This document shows positions 1-8,836 of a stretch of DNA of 64,000 nt, piece by piece (the stretch's first letter is position 1; each line of letters starts with the position of its first letter). Both the position numbers and the translations under genes were made by a program. Below the pieces are notes generated by a model. It saw only the letters and a list, made by a program, of their open reading frames with translations. It did not search any database and was not told the origin of the DNA. This DNA is from Bacteroidota bacterium (GTDB lineage: Bacteria > Bacteroidota > Bacteroidia > Bacteroidales > FEN-979), in contig JAPLDL010000003.1 of assembly GCA_026391735.1 (NCBI GenBank), forward strand, positions 124,001 through 188,000, given 5' to 3'.

Positions 1-741
1 GGGACCATCCGCTATGTTACCGGTCCCCTGCTGATCTTCAGGGAAGAGAACCAAAGATTTATTGCCGTTAAATTCTCAGTCCGCGGGAGGGATATGGGCA
101 GTACCGTAAAGGAAGCCCAATACAAAGTTGAGGATGTGGTGAAACTCCCCAAAGGCAGCGAGATCAAATGGGCCGGTGACTTTGAGAACCAGCAGAGGGC
201 CCAGGCCAGGCTGGCCCAGGTAGTGCCTATCAGCCTGCTGCTGATCTTCCTCGTCCTGTTCATGCTATTCGGCAATGTAATTGATGCAGGGCTGGTCCTG
301 ACTAATGTCCCTTTCGCGATTATTGGCGGTATTGCCGCCCTCCAGATCACGGGAGTTAACTTCAGTATTTCGGCCGGCATCGGGTTCATAGCTCTTTTCG
401 GTATCTGCATCCAGAACGGGGTCTTGCTTACCATGGTCATCAAAAAGAACCTTCGTGCAAAAATGCCCTATGAAACGGCAATTAAAAGCGGCGTTGAATC
501 CAGGATCCGGCCGATCATTATGACGGCCTTGATGGCTATGTTCGGTTTGCTGCCTGCCGCAGTTTCTACAGGGATTGGCTCGGAGACACAGAAACCCCTT
601 GCTATCGTAGTTATTGGCGGACTGGTCAGCGCCACGGCTCTGACTTTGATGGTTTTTCCGCTGATCATCCATGTGGTTTACAGAAGAAGCCTTCAGGATA
701 AAAGGGCGCCTGAAAATGAAGAAGAAACCATAATCATTTAA
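1..741 (+). CDS. RND efflux transporter, C-terminal fragment (HME/CusA-CzcA type)
   Basis: The reading frame is open from the first base, so this is the last 246 residues of a gene whose start lies outside the window. It contains the closing hydrophobic segments of an RND inner-membrane pump. The segment with GIGFIALFGI followed by QNGVLL matches the conserved transmembrane stretch of heavy-metal-efflux pumps of the CusA/CzcA group, and RPIIMTALMAMFGLLPAA is the usual following helix. RND pumps use proton flux to export substrates through a periplasmic adaptor and an outer-membrane channel. The tail is short and acidic. The next gene starts 4 bases after the stop, suggesting co-transcription. 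Family is confident; substrate (metal or organic) cannot be decided from this fragment. Confidence 0.9.
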   Translation, partial: GTIRYVTGPLLIFREENQRFIAVKFSVRGRDMGSTVKEAQYKVEDVVKLPKGSEIKWAGDFENQQRAQARLAQVVPISLLLIFLVLFMLFGNVIDAGLVLTNVPFAIIGGIAALQITGVNFSISAGIGFIALFGICIQNGVLLTMVIKKNLRAKMPYETAIKSGVESRIRPIIMTALMAMFGLLPAAVSTGIGSETQKPLAIVVIGGLVSATALTLMVFPLIIHVVYRRSLQDKRAPENEEETIII

Positions 742-745
742 ACCT

Positions 746-1579
746 ATGAAGAATTTCATCCTGATCTTTCTGATCCTGCCACTTCAGCTTTCGGCTCAGG
801 TCCTCCCGCTTCAGGACCGTGATATTCCCCAGGCGCTGATCTCGAATACTGCAATACTTACAGGACAGGATTTCAGGGATTATATGAAAGGCAGCGGTGA
901 TGTTTATCTTGAATACGGCTTCAAAAGCCTGCTGGTACAGGATCTCAGGTGGCAGGGTGAACATGTTATCCTCGAAGCGTATGAAATGGACGACCCATGT
1001 TCAGCATACGGGATCTATTCGGTTTCCATCTCGGGATGTAAGACCAGGGACACTTTAACTGCCTTCGACTGCTTTTCCCCGATAGGTTACCAGGCCGCAT
1101 ACGGGAGGTTTTACCTGAAAATACACTCCGACGTCAGGTCTCCCGGGGATAATGGTTTTTTTGCCTTGCTCGGGCGTAAGTTCATAAGTAATAACCCTGA
1201 CAGCCTGTTTCAGCTTCCATCGGTGTTTATCCAGTATCTCATCCAAAGGTTCGGTCGCGATCCGTATTGTACGAAAGGGGTTCTGGGGGTACAGCATACC
1301 CCTGTGCCCTGGCAAAACCTGTTCACCCTGGTCAGAAATACCATGTTTGTCGTTATACTTCCCTTTGACCGTGATGTATATTTTGCAAGGATCAGTTTCA
1401 CCTCAGCCAGTGATAAAAACACGTTTCTTCAACGTGCGGGCCTCATGGACGGGTTTACTCCTCTGCCAAATATAACAACTCCTGATGGCATGTACCGTGA
1501 ATACAGCCAGATCGACGATACGAATATTTACTTCCTGGAATGCCAACTGCCATTTTCTATTTCTTCCCTCGTCCCATGA
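746..1579 (+). CDS. Secreted protein of unknown function (DUF6599-like)
   Basis: A 277-residue protein with a clear N-terminal signal peptide (about residues 1-17, cleavage near SAQ), so it is exported. The middle part is a soluble alpha/beta-looking domain with several tryptophans and cysteines and no lipobox. It weakly resembles the Bacteroidota DUF6599 type of periplasmic proteins, but I do not assign a function. It follows the efflux pump by 4 bases, and its stop overlaps the start of the next gene in an ATGA arrangement (1576-1579), which supports an operon. Confidence 0.7.
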   Translation: MKNFILIFLILPLQLSAQVLPLQDRDIPQALISNTAILTGQDFRDYMKGSGDVYLEYGFKSLLVQDLRWQGEHVILEAYEMDDPCSAYGIYSVSISGCKTRDTLTAFDCFSPIGYQAAYGRFYLKIHSDVRSPGDNGFFALLGRKFISNNPDSLFQLPSVFIQYLIQRFGRDPYCTKGVLGVQHTPVPWQNLFTLVRNTMFVVILPFDRDVYFARISFTSASDKNTFLQRAGLMDGFTPLPNITTPDGMYREYSQIDDTNIYFLECQLPFSISSLVP

Positions 1580-2904
1580 TCATCCGATTTCTGCCCGTAA
1601 CGGCAATGATGACTTTTGTTTTTATATTATCTTTTACCGTTTTGGGGCAAAGTTCAGGAGATACTATTAAATCAACACCTTCCGGACTCAAGGCAAAACC
1701 CCTGAAATGCGATACATGTTGTCAGCAGAAAGACCTGATAGACTTGTTCTTTAAAGGGGATAACCCCTTCTACCCAAAAAAAGATAAGCGATTCCGGTTT
1801 TTTGCCATACCTCTTATTGCCTATGACCCGGCTACTAGCCTGCAGCTTGGATTGGGCGGTTCATTCTCACTGCAGTTGGGGAAAGCTGCCGACACAAAAC
1901 TGTCTGCCGGCGTTGCATCTGCTTTGTATACCCTGAATGATCAGTTTTTTATACAATACAAAGGGAATATTTATTTTCCCCACAATAAATGGTTTTTACA
2001 AAGCGACTGGAGATTTTATGTTTTCAACCTCCCTACATATACCCTGGGAACAAATAACCAGGTTGCTATTCCTGAGGTGCCCGGATACAAGGCAGTCATT
2101 GTTGATCCCTCCCTGGGGGGTGTATATCCGATGGATTACAACTGGATACGATTTCATAACGTACTTTCAAGGCGTTTGACCCCGTTGGTCAACGTGGGCA
2201 TTGGGTATCACCTTGATATTCACTACAGTATCGCTGACGATAATCTGCTGATCAGCAACGATACTCTATATAACACCCCGCATTTTGCTTACAGCAGCCT
2301 TCATGGTTTTAATCCGGGGCAATACATTACCTCCGGACTGAGCGCCAATTTTGTATTTGATACCAGGGACGACCAGGTCAACGCCTACCGTGGGGTTTTT
2401 ATCAATGTAAGTTACCGTTACAATGCAACCTGGCTTGGCAGCAGCAAAAACAGTTCGACCTTATGGACCGAATTCAGAACATATATCCCTCTTTCAAAAC
2501 GTTGTCCGCGGCATTTGCTGGCGTTCTGGTATTTTGGTTCTTTCGTGTTAAGCGGTGAAGTGCCCTACCTTGACCTGATGAGTATCAGTTATGATCAGAT
2601 GAATTCTTCGGGCAGGGGATATGCCCAGGGTAGATACCGTGGAGAAGACTTTGTATACGGAGAGATGGAATATCGTTTTCCCATATCGCCTCATTCCCAT
2701 ATCCTGGGAGGTGTTATTTTTACAAATGTCACCACCGCTTCCAATCGGGATATGCATGTTCCCCTGTTCGGATATTTTCAGCCTGCAGCAGGGGTTGGGC
2801 TGAGGATCATGGTAGGGAAACATGACCGCACAAATATTGCCATCGACTTTGGAATCGGCAATATGTCACAGGGTTTATACGTTCAAACTCAAGAAGTGTT
2901 CTAA
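1576..2904 (+). CDS. Outer-membrane beta-barrel protein, D15/surface-antigen like
   Basis: The frame is also open from ATG 1540, but ATG 1576 overlaps the previous stop as ATGA and is followed directly by a good signal peptide, so I choose 1576 (442 residues). After the signal peptide and a short Lys/Cys-rich linker the protein is a chain of amphipathic beta strands rich in Tyr, Asn and Gly, ending in a strand with a terminal Phe as in outer-membrane barrels. The blocks starting PLIAYDPATSLQLGLGG and FDTRDDQVNAYRGVF resemble the barrel domain of Omp85/D15 proteins, without recognisable POTRA domains. It is similar in layout to the protein at 48897-50246. Role in export or anchoring is unknown. 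Confidence 0.75.
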   Translation: MIIRFLPVTAMMTFVFILSFTVLGQSSGDTIKSTPSGLKAKPLKCDTCCQQKDLIDLFFKGDNPFYPKKDKRFRFFAIPLIAYDPATSLQLGLGGSFSLQLGKAADTKLSAGVASALYTLNDQFFIQYKGNIYFPHNKWFLQSDWRFYVFNLPTYTLGTNNQVAIPEVPGYKAVIVDPSLGGVYPMDYNWIRFHNVLSRRLTPLVNVGIGYHLDIHYSIADDNLLISNDTLYNTPHFAYSSLHGFNPGQYITSGLSANFVFDTRDDQVNAYRGVFINVSYRYNATWLGSSKNSSTLWTEFRTYIPLSKRCPRHLLAFWYFGSFVLSGEVPYLDLMSISYDQMNSSGRGYAQGRYRGEDFVYGEMEYRFPISPHSHILGGVIFTNVTTASNRDMHVPLFGYFQPAAGVGLRIMVGKHDRTNIAIDFGIGNMSQGLYVQTQEVF

Positions 2905-2915
2905 TATCTGTACCT

Positions 2916-3341
2916 ATGAAAAAAAATCTTCTGTTGTTGCTGTTCCTTTTCGGAGTATGCATGCTGAGTAATGCCCAGGAAAGCGGTAAAAAGGAGGTCT
3001 CACCCGAAGAGCGGGCCCGTGATATTGCCGACCACCTGGCCAAAAAGATCCCCATGACCAAAGGGCAGAAGGATTCTGTTGCCGGTGCTTTTATACAGCT
3101 CATGGATGACATCCAGAAATATAATGCAGAGGGGAATCAAAAGATCCTGGATCTGCTGGTTAAAAATCGTGATGAGAAGATCAAAAAGATCCTTCATGAC
3201 GACAGCAAATTTGACCAATATCTTCTGACGATGGACGAGATGAAGAAGGAAATGCAGCAGAACCAAAGCCGTCAGCAATACCAGCAGCACCAGCACGGTG
3301 GGCAGAAGGGAGGAATGCCCGGAATGCCGGGAGGAGGCTAA
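2916..3341 (+). CDS. Small periplasmic helical protein, Gly/Met/Pro-rich tail
   Basis: A 141-residue protein with a signal peptide (about residues 1-20, ending NAQ). The mature part is strongly charged and helical, with an EERARDIADHLAKK segment and a KKEMQQNQS segment, and resembles the periplasmic Spy/CpxP-like small proteins often found in this phylum. The last 20 or so residues are Gln/His-rich and then Gly-Gly-Met-Pro repeats. It is 11 bases after the barrel gene and is the last plus-strand gene before the convergent rodA. Function is not known. Confidence 0.65.
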   Translation: MKKNLLLLLFLFGVCMLSNAQESGKKEVSPEERARDIADHLAKKIPMTKGQKDSVAGAFIQLMDDIQKYNAEGNQKILDLLVKNRDEKIKKILHDDSKFDQYLLTMDEMKKEMQQNQSRQQYQQHQHGGQKGGMPGMPGGG

Positions 3342-3383
3342 GCTGTAACCCGACTTGACCCTGGCCGGTGAATTTCTCTGCCA

Positions 3384-4652
3384 TTACACCAGTTCATACC
3401 GGAGGGCATCCTGTTTGATGAAGATAAACAACAGGATTGTAAAAGCCCAAAGGGAAGATCCGCCGTAACTGAAGAAAGGCAGCGGTATGCCTATAACAGG
3501 AAGCAATCCTAGCGCCATGCCTACATTTATGGAGAAGTGCATAAAGAATAGTGACGCCACTCCGTAACCATACATCCGGCTGAATTTCGATCTCTGTCGA
3601 TCGGCACTAAGAACCACCCGAATCATCAGACCAAGGAACAGGGAAATAACGATAAATGAACCGATAAAACCATGTTCTTCACCGACCGTGCAAAAAATAA
3701 AATCAGTACTTTGTTCAGGCACGAAATTATACTTGGTCTGGGTCCCTTGCAGAAACCCTTTACCCCAAAACCTTCCTGAGCCAATAGCTATGAGTGACTG
3801 GTTTACATTGTATCCGGCTCCTTTCAGATCATTGTTGTTTCCAAGCAATACATTGATACGCTGTCTTTGATGAGGTTCAAGAATATGGTAAACGGTATAA
3901 TGGACCGAAAACACAAAGCCTGCCGATGCCAGGAATATGGAAACGATGATGATCAAATGTTTGAAATGCCGCCGGGTTCTAAGGTAGATCAGGACAGCCG
4001 GGACCAGTAAGGCCGCTACAAGTATAAATTTATTGATGATGAGTGCAAGTACCCCCAATACAGGCATGGCTACCAGGGCCAGGAGGACATACCCGGTAAG
4101 TCCGGCCCGGTAAAGCACAAGTACAAAGCAAAGGAAGACCAAAGCCGAACCGGTATCATGCTCAAGAAGGATAAACAATGCCGGAAGGACGATGATCATG
4201 ACCGCGGTGAATAACTGCCGGGGATTTTTGATGTTCCGGTCGATAGAACCAAGGAATTTCGCAAGTGCCAGAGCGGTAGCCATTTTAGCGAACTCGGCCG
4301 GCTGGATCCCTAGTCCGCCGATAGCGAACCAGGACTTTGAACCTGAGATCTCGCGTCCGGCGAAGATCACGACAATGAGCATGACCAGGAAAAATCCGTA
4401 AAGGAAATAGGCAAACTGGGAAAAGAATTTTGGTTCAATGATGATTATTGTAACTGCCAGTACCAGGGCTGCAATGATGAAGATCATCTGTTTGCCGTAT
4501 TTCTGATGCATATCGGTAATATGCTGGTGGCTGTCGTTATACACCGCAGCATAAATATTAAGCCAGCCCATCAGCACGAGGGCGAGGTACAGGATGACCA
4601 TGATCCAGTCAATCCGGTAAAAAACCCCCTTTTCCTCTCTCATTGTTAACAT
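3384..4652 (-). CDS. rodA: Peptidoglycan glycosyltransferase RodA (SEDS family)
   Basis: RodA polymerises lipid II into glycan strands for side-wall growth together with the transpeptidase PBP2. The 422-residue protein has about ten hydrophobic segments and SEDS-family blocks, including GGLGIQPAEFAKMATALALAK, GSGRFWGKGFLQGTQ, STDFIFCTVGEEHG and the C-terminal PLPFFSYGGSS. The listed start at 4652 and an alternative ATG at 4643 are both possible. Its 5' end overlaps the 3' end of mrdA by 44 bases, so the two are translationally linked, as is usual for this pair. Confidence 0.96.
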   Translation of the reverse strand: MLTMREEKGVFYRIDWIMVILYLALVLMGWLNIYAAVYNDSHQHITDMHQKYGKQMIFIIAALVLAVTIIIIEPKFFSQFAYFLYGFFLVMLIVVIFAGREISGSKSWFAIGGLGIQPAEFAKMATALALAKFLGSIDRNIKNPRQLFTAVMIIVLPALFILLEHDTGSALVFLCFVLVLYRAGLTGYVLLALVAMPVLGVLALIINKFILVAALLVPAVLIYLRTRRHFKHLIIIVSIFLASAGFVFSVHYTVYHILEPHQRQRINVLLGNNNDLKGAGYNVNQSLIAIGSGRFWGKGFLQGTQTKYNFVPEQSTDFIFCTVGEEHGFIGSFIVISLFLGLMIRVVLSADRQRSKFSRMYGYGVASLFFMHFSINVGMALGLLPVIGIPLPFFSYGGSSLWAFTILLFIFIKQDALRYELV

Positions 4653-6474
4653 TTAATCCGTGAATGAAATCTGCATTCATAATGCGGTCCTCAAGATCCC
4701 TGCGTTTGACTGTACGCTTCAGGTATTTTTCGATCATCAGGCTGGCGATCGGGGCGGCCCATTCAGCGCCAAAACCTGCATTTTCGACAACCACCGAAAT
4801 AGCAATCTTCGAATTCAGCTTTGGAGCGAATGCAATAAAGATCGAATGGTTTTTGCCATGCGGGTTCTGGGCCGTACCTGTCTTTCCGCAGAAATCAAGA
4901 CTATCGATCTTCGAGGCCCTTGCAGTTCCCGACGTAACCACATCCGCCATCCCTTCAACAACAATATCAAAATAGGCAGGGTTTACGGCAGAAACTTTCT
5001 TTTCAAGAAATCCCGGGTTTAGAGAATCCTTCTTCCCGATTGCTCTGATAATATGAGGTACATGATACCAGCCGCGATTACTGATGGTTGCAGCCAGGTT
5101 AGCCAGCTGCAGGGGAGTGATCCCGATCTCCCCCTGTCCTATCCCCAGGGAAATAATGGTCATGGACCTCCAGCGATCCTTCCCGTGGTACTTGTCATAA
5201 TAGGTTGGTGTGGGGATATTCCCATTAAGCTCCCCTGGGACATCCAGTCCGAGTTTCTTCCCAAGCCCGAAACTCATCACTTCCTTCCTCCACTTTTCGT
5301 AAGCCTGCCGGGTACTTGTATAGATCCTGTTATCGATTATTGACCTGAACACCCTGCAGAAATAGGTGTTACAGGAGATCTGTATAGCCCCGATCAGGTT
5401 CAGGGGAGAAGGATGCGAATGGCAGGCCACCATTTTCCCGTTACCAATGCTGAAGCCCCCCGGACAGCCATATGTTGTTGTGGGGAAGAGGACACCTTCC
5501 TGTTGACCCACCAGTGCATCCACAAGTTTAAAGGTGGATCCCGGCGGGTACATGGCCATAAGGGCCCGGTTAAACAGGGGTTGGTAAACCGTGTCGAATA
5601 CCAGATTCCTGTAATTCTTTTTACGGATGTTACCTACCAGCAGGTTAGGGTCATACGACGGGCTGGTGACCAGGCAAAGGATCTCGCCTGTGGCTGGTTC
5701 GATAGCGACAATGCTTCCTTTCTTGCCAGCCATCAGCTTTTCCCCATATTCCTGAAGCTCTTCGTCCATGGAAGAATACAGGTCGGTACCTGCATAAGCC
5801 AGGGTGTCGTACTTCCCATCCTGGAAACTGCCCTTGTCGCGGTTAAGAACATCCACCACCCTGATCTTCAACCCTTTTTCACCCCTGAGGATCTCTTCGT
5901 AGGACTTCTCGATCCCGTTAATGCCAATGTAATCCCCCGATCTATAATAGGGATCGGATTCAATGACATCCGGCCCGGCTTCACCGATATAACCAAAGGT
6001 ATGGGCAGCGATTGAGTATGTATATTTCCTGAGAGTGCGGGATTGCACAAAAAATCCGGGAAAACGAAACAGCTTTTCTTCCAGGAACCCGTAGTTCTCC
6101 CGTGTGATCTGGCCTTCGAAAATCGATTGCCTGTATGGAGAGTAATTTCTCGCCTTGTTAAGCCTCCTGATATACTCATCCTTATCGATCCCGATCAGGC
6201 GGCAGAGTTCCATAGTGTCGACATTCTTTGCCTGCCTGGGAATGACCATCAGATCATATGCAGCCTCATTGTAAACAAGCAGTTTCCCGTTACGGTCATA
6301 AATGAGACCCCTGGCGGGGTATTGGGTGATATACCTGAGAACATTATTGTTGGCCGAAAGGATATATTTGTCGACCAGGATCTGTACGTAAAAAAGCCGG
6401 ATGAGGAAAATCAGCCCTACACTAAGGAAAATTCCTATGATGACCAATCTCCGGTAAGCCAGGGCTCTTTCCAT
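4609..6474 (-). CDS. mrdA: Penicillin-binding protein 2 (elongation transpeptidase)
   Basis: PBP2 crosslinks the peptidoglycan made by RodA during cell elongation. The 621-residue protein has one N-terminal membrane anchor (about residues 9-31), a PBP dimerisation domain, and a C-terminal transpeptidase domain. The catalytic motifs are visible: STFK with the serine nucleophile near residue 313, SCN near 370, and KTGT with its lysine near 531. It lies between a small lipoprotein gene (7 bases upstream) and rodA (overlapping downstream). No mreC or mreD is adjacent, unlike many relatives where mreBCD precede this pair. Confidence 0.96.
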   Translation of the reverse strand: MERALAYRRLVIIGIFLSVGLIFLIRLFYVQILVDKYILSANNNVLRYITQYPARGLIYDRNGKLLVYNEAAYDLMVIPRQAKNVDTMELCRLIGIDKDEYIRRLNKARNYSPYRQSIFEGQITRENYGFLEEKLFRFPGFFVQSRTLRKYTYSIAAHTFGYIGEAGPDVIESDPYYRSGDYIGINGIEKSYEEILRGEKGLKIRVVDVLNRDKGSFQDGKYDTLAYAGTDLYSSMDEELQEYGEKLMAGKKGSIVAIEPATGEILCLVTSPSYDPNLLVGNIRKKNYRNLVFDTVYQPLFNRALMAMYPPGSTFKLVDALVGQQEGVLFPTTTYGCPGGFSIGNGKMVACHSHPSPLNLIGAIQISCNTYFCRVFRSIIDNRIYTSTRQAYEKWRKEVMSFGLGKKLGLDVPGELNGNIPTPTYYDKYHGKDRWRSMTIISLGIGQGEIGITPLQLANLAATISNRGWYHVPHIIRAIGKKDSLNPGFLEKKVSAVNPAYFDIVVEGMADVVTSGTARASKIDSLDFCGKTGTAQNPHGKNHSIFIAFAPKLNSKIAISVVVENAGFGAEWAAPIASLMIEKYLKRTVKRRDLEDRIMNADFIHGLNVNNERGKGGFLPD

Positions 6475-6480
6475 TTTCGA

Positions 6481-7008
6481 TTATGGCCTCCTGACGACAA
6501 TCTCCGGGGTAAACACCACATTGCTTTTATGCAAGGCCCGGTCGTAAATGAACATCGAAAACTGAATCGTATCATAGACCGGGTGGGGGTTCAGGGGAAG
6601 AGTGTCAACAATAAGTCCTTTTATTGCTTTGTTCGGATCGTCGGGTGTCAGATTAGGGATACGGGCATTCAGCGAAGTGGCCAGGGTGGTGTCCTTTACA
6701 AATACGCCGTTCTTTTTTTCGTACAGGTCGATATAGTAATTGTAAAAATAAATGCTGGTACTGTCATAAGGGGGGTATGTATCCCAGGAGTTTAGGCCGA
6801 TATCCCCGTCCCCGTCCTGGAATGAGATCGTAAGGATCCCCTTTTTTGCAATTTTGGTACTGTCGAACAAATTGGTATACCCTGCAAAAGCAATCTGGGG
6901 AATATCCGAAAAAGATTCCTTTTTCATGCAGGATGAGAACATCGCTATTCCGGCTGCAATTAGAAGGATACAAAAACCCCCTGTTGTGATTTTCCTTTTT
7001 ACTCCCAT
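6481..7008 (-). CDS. Lipoprotein of unknown function upstream of mrdA
   Basis: A 175-residue protein with a charged N-terminus, a hydrophobic stretch and a lipobox-like FSSC (Cys at about residue 27), so it is probably a lipoprotein. The mature part has a DGDGDIGL motif typical of small Bacteroidota surface or periplasmic lipoproteins, then a strand-rich domain ending with PEIVVRRP. It is the first gene of the minus-strand mrdA-rodA operon and has a plausible promoter at 7043-7050. Its role in the cell-wall operon is not known. Confidence 0.7.
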   Translation of the reverse strand: MGVKRKITTGGFCILLIAAGIAMFSSCMKKESFSDIPQIAFAGYTNLFDSTKIAKKGILTISFQDGDGDIGLNSWDTYPPYDSTSIYFYNYYIDLYEKKNGVFVKDTTLATSLNARIPNLTPDDPNKAIKGLIVDTLPLNPHPVYDTIQFSMFIYDRALHKSNVVFTPEIVVRRP

Positions 7009-7042
7009 GGGATGCCCGATTTATTGGTAATTTTGCCCCCTG

Positions 7043-7050
7043 CAAAGATA
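7043..7050 (-). promoter_or_regulatory. Bacteroidota -7 box for the lipoprotein-mrdA-rodA operon
   Basis: On the minus strand this reads TATCTTTG, a perfect match to the TAnnTTTG -7 consensus of the Bacteroidota primary sigma factor. It lies 34 bases before the start codon at 7008. I see no good TTG at the -33 position, so strength is uncertain. Confidence 0.5.
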
Positions 7051-7060
7051 GTTAAAATAC

Positions 7061-7130
7061 GTGAATCGCTAGCCGTGAACGCTGAGTCATAAATCGTAAA
7101 TCGTAAATCCTGAACCGTGAGCCATGAACC
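7061..7130 (+). repeat. Ten-copy degenerate heptamer tandem array
   Basis: Seventy bases divide exactly into ten 7-base units: GTGAATC, GCTAGCC, GTGAACG, CTGAGTC, ATAAATC, GTAAATC, GTAAATC, CTGAACC, GTGAGCC, ATGAACC. The core unit GTAAATC is the same heptamer that forms the inverted arrays at 19927-19977 and 21011-21082. The array fills the divergent region between the lipoprotein gene and the luxE-like gene, and the only in-frame start codon of the latter (GTG 7117) is the start of unit nine. Confidence 0.85.
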
Positions 7131-8127
7131 TGAAATAACCCCTGCAGATCTGAGGGAAAGGATCTTTAACCTGTCCTGCTTTGGCGGGTTCAATGAACTT
7201 GCCCTGGAAGTTTACAGTTTTCAGTATGAAAACTGCATGGTTTACCGTGAGTTTGCCGATGCATTGTCGCGCAAACCGGCAACTGTCCATCAGCCTGAAG
7301 ATATTCCCTTTATGCCTGTTGAAGTCTTCAGATCCAGACCGGTCATTTGCTCCGGGATGAAACCCCTGAGAAGCTTTCAGAGCAGCGGCACAACCGGTTC
7401 AGTACCCGGCTTGCATCTGCTGGCCAATCCCGGTATATACAAAGAATCCCTTCTGAAAGGATTTTCCCTGGCTTACGGGGATCCCTCAGAATATACTTTC
7501 CTGGCCCTTACGCCAAACCAGGAGGAGAATGAAGGTTCTTCGCTCATCTATATGATCTCTGAACTGATGCAGCAAAGTCCCGGCCGACAGCATGGTTTTT
7601 TTCTTAATGATTTCATCGGACTCAGGGACCGCTTGATTCAGCTGACATCAGCTTCAGGTAAGATCATCCTGATTGGGCTTACATACGCCCTTCTTGATTT
7701 TGCCGAAACATGGCCCGGGACATATCCCGGGCTCATGATTGTGGAAACAGGGGGGATGAAAGGCCGAAGAAAGGAAATTACGCGTTACGAACTTCATGAC
7801 AGGCTCAAGACTGCATTCCCTCTGGCTGAAATACATTCGGAATACGGCATGACAGAGATGCTTTCCCAGGCCTGGTCGAAACAGGGGGGATTGTTCAGGA
7901 GCCCGCCCTGGATGAAGATCATGATTCGCGAAGTAAACGATCCCCTCTCATTTTGCCAACCAGGCCGAAGCGGGGGTATTTGTATTGCAGACCTGGCCAA
8001 TATTTATTCCTGCAGTTTTCTGGCAAGCCAGGATCTCGGAAAGGTTTATGATGACGGGAGTTTTGAAGTTCTCGGAAGGTATGATTCCAGTGATCTAAGG
8101 GGTTGCTCGCTTATGATACAGGAATAA
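7117..8127 (+). CDS. LuxE-like acyl-protein synthetase
   Basis: LuxE-type enzymes activate fatty acids with ATP and hold them as acyl-protein. The 336-residue product has the family signature block RSFQSSGTTGSVPGLH (an adenylate-forming P-loop-like motif) near residues 85-100, and HSEYGMTEMLSQAW near 240, as in AMP-forming ligases. The frame has a stop at 7111, so the only usable start is GTG 7117, which falls inside the heptamer array. The 3' end overlaps the convergent SRAP gene by 17 bases. No luciferase genes are near, so it probably acts in lipid or surface-polymer metabolism (inference). Confidence 0.8.
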   Translation: MSHEPEITPADLRERIFNLSCFGGFNELALEVYSFQYENCMVYREFADALSRKPATVHQPEDIPFMPVEVFRSRPVICSGMKPLRSFQSSGTTGSVPGLHLLANPGIYKESLLKGFSLAYGDPSEYTFLALTPNQEENEGSSLIYMISELMQQSPGRQHGFFLNDFIGLRDRLIQLTSASGKIILIGLTYALLDFAETWPGTYPGLMIVETGGMKGRRKEITRYELHDRLKTAFPLAEIHSEYGMTEMLSQAWSKQGGLFRSPPWMKIMIREVNDPLSFCQPGRSGGICIADLANIYSCSFLASQDLGKVYDDGSFEVLGRYDSSDLRGCSLMIQE

Positions 8128-8767
8128 GCACCTCTGCTGAATCATTTTTCGGGGAATTCACAAGCCTGGAAATTTTATAAGCTTTCATTTCTTCCGGCGG
8201 ATAAGGTTTCAGCAAATCCAGAAGTTCCGACTCTGGCAAGGGGGAGAGCCAGCGTTTTTCGTCCCTTGGTGACAGGATCACTGGCATCCTGTCGTGGATG
8301 GGATTCATCAGGTCATTTGGTGAGGTGGTCAGTATTGAAAAGGAATGAATGATCTCACCATCCGGGCTTGTCCATTTATCCCAAATTCCTGCCATGGCAA
8401 AAGGTTGCTCGTTTTTCATCAGGATGCGATAGGGAACTTTATCATGGTCCTTAGTCCACTCAAAAAAGCTGTCGGCCGGGATCAGGCAGCGCCTGCTTCT
8501 GAAAGCATTTTTATAAGAAGGTTTTTCGGTTATAGTCTCCGATTTGGCATTGATCATCTTATAACCAACCGACTTCTCTTTTGCCCAGAAAGGAATAAGC
8601 CCCCAGTGAAAAAAACTGAGTTCTTCAGGAGAAGAATTTGAAATCACCGCCAGGTCCTGCCCTGGGGAACAGTTGTACCTCGCTTTATAAATAGCAGTGC
8701 GCACCCTTACCCCGAACCGCTCTTCGATCAGTTCATCAACCATTGCAAAGGAATACCTTCCGCACAT
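8111..8767 (-). CDS. SRAP-domain protein (YedK/HMCES family)
   Basis: SRAP proteins form a covalent crosslink with abasic sites in single-stranded DNA and so shield them during replication. The essential Cys2 is present directly after Met1 (MCGRYS), with the conserved Asn near residue 73 (INAKSET), Glu near 103 (SFFEW) and His near 158 (HDRMPVIL). Length of 218 residues fits the family. It is convergent with, and overlaps, the luxE-like gene. No SOS-type partner genes are adjacent. Confidence 0.93.
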   Translation of the reverse strand: MCGRYSFAMVDELIEERFGVRVRTAIYKARYNCSPGQDLAVISNSSPEELSFFHWGLIPFWAKEKSVGYKMINAKSETITEKPSYKNAFRSRRCLIPADSFFEWTKDHDKVPYRILMKNEQPFAMAGIWDKWTSPDGEIIHSFSILTTSPNDLMNPIHDRMPVILSPRDEKRWLSPLPESELLDLLKPYPPEEMKAYKISRLVNSPKNDSAEVLIPVS

Positions 8768-8805
8768 AATACAATGAATAACAGGGTAAAGTTAGGAATT
8801 TTATT

Positions 8806-8813
8806 TATTTTTG
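8806..8813 (+). promoter_or_regulatory. Probable -7 box that decides the start of the next gene
   Basis: TATTTTTG matches TAnnTTTG. It lies inside the longest version of the following reading frame (ATG 8774) and 23 bases before ATG 8837. This favours 8837 as the true start. No clear -33 TTG is visible. Confidence 0.4.
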
Positions 8814-8836
8814 AATCTTTTAAACCCAGGATTCAG

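Noticed and set aside
5413-6795. Two long plus-strand frames over mrdA
   Set aside because: Antisense shadows of a gene with clear transpeptidase motifs; the frames show no domain and no start context.
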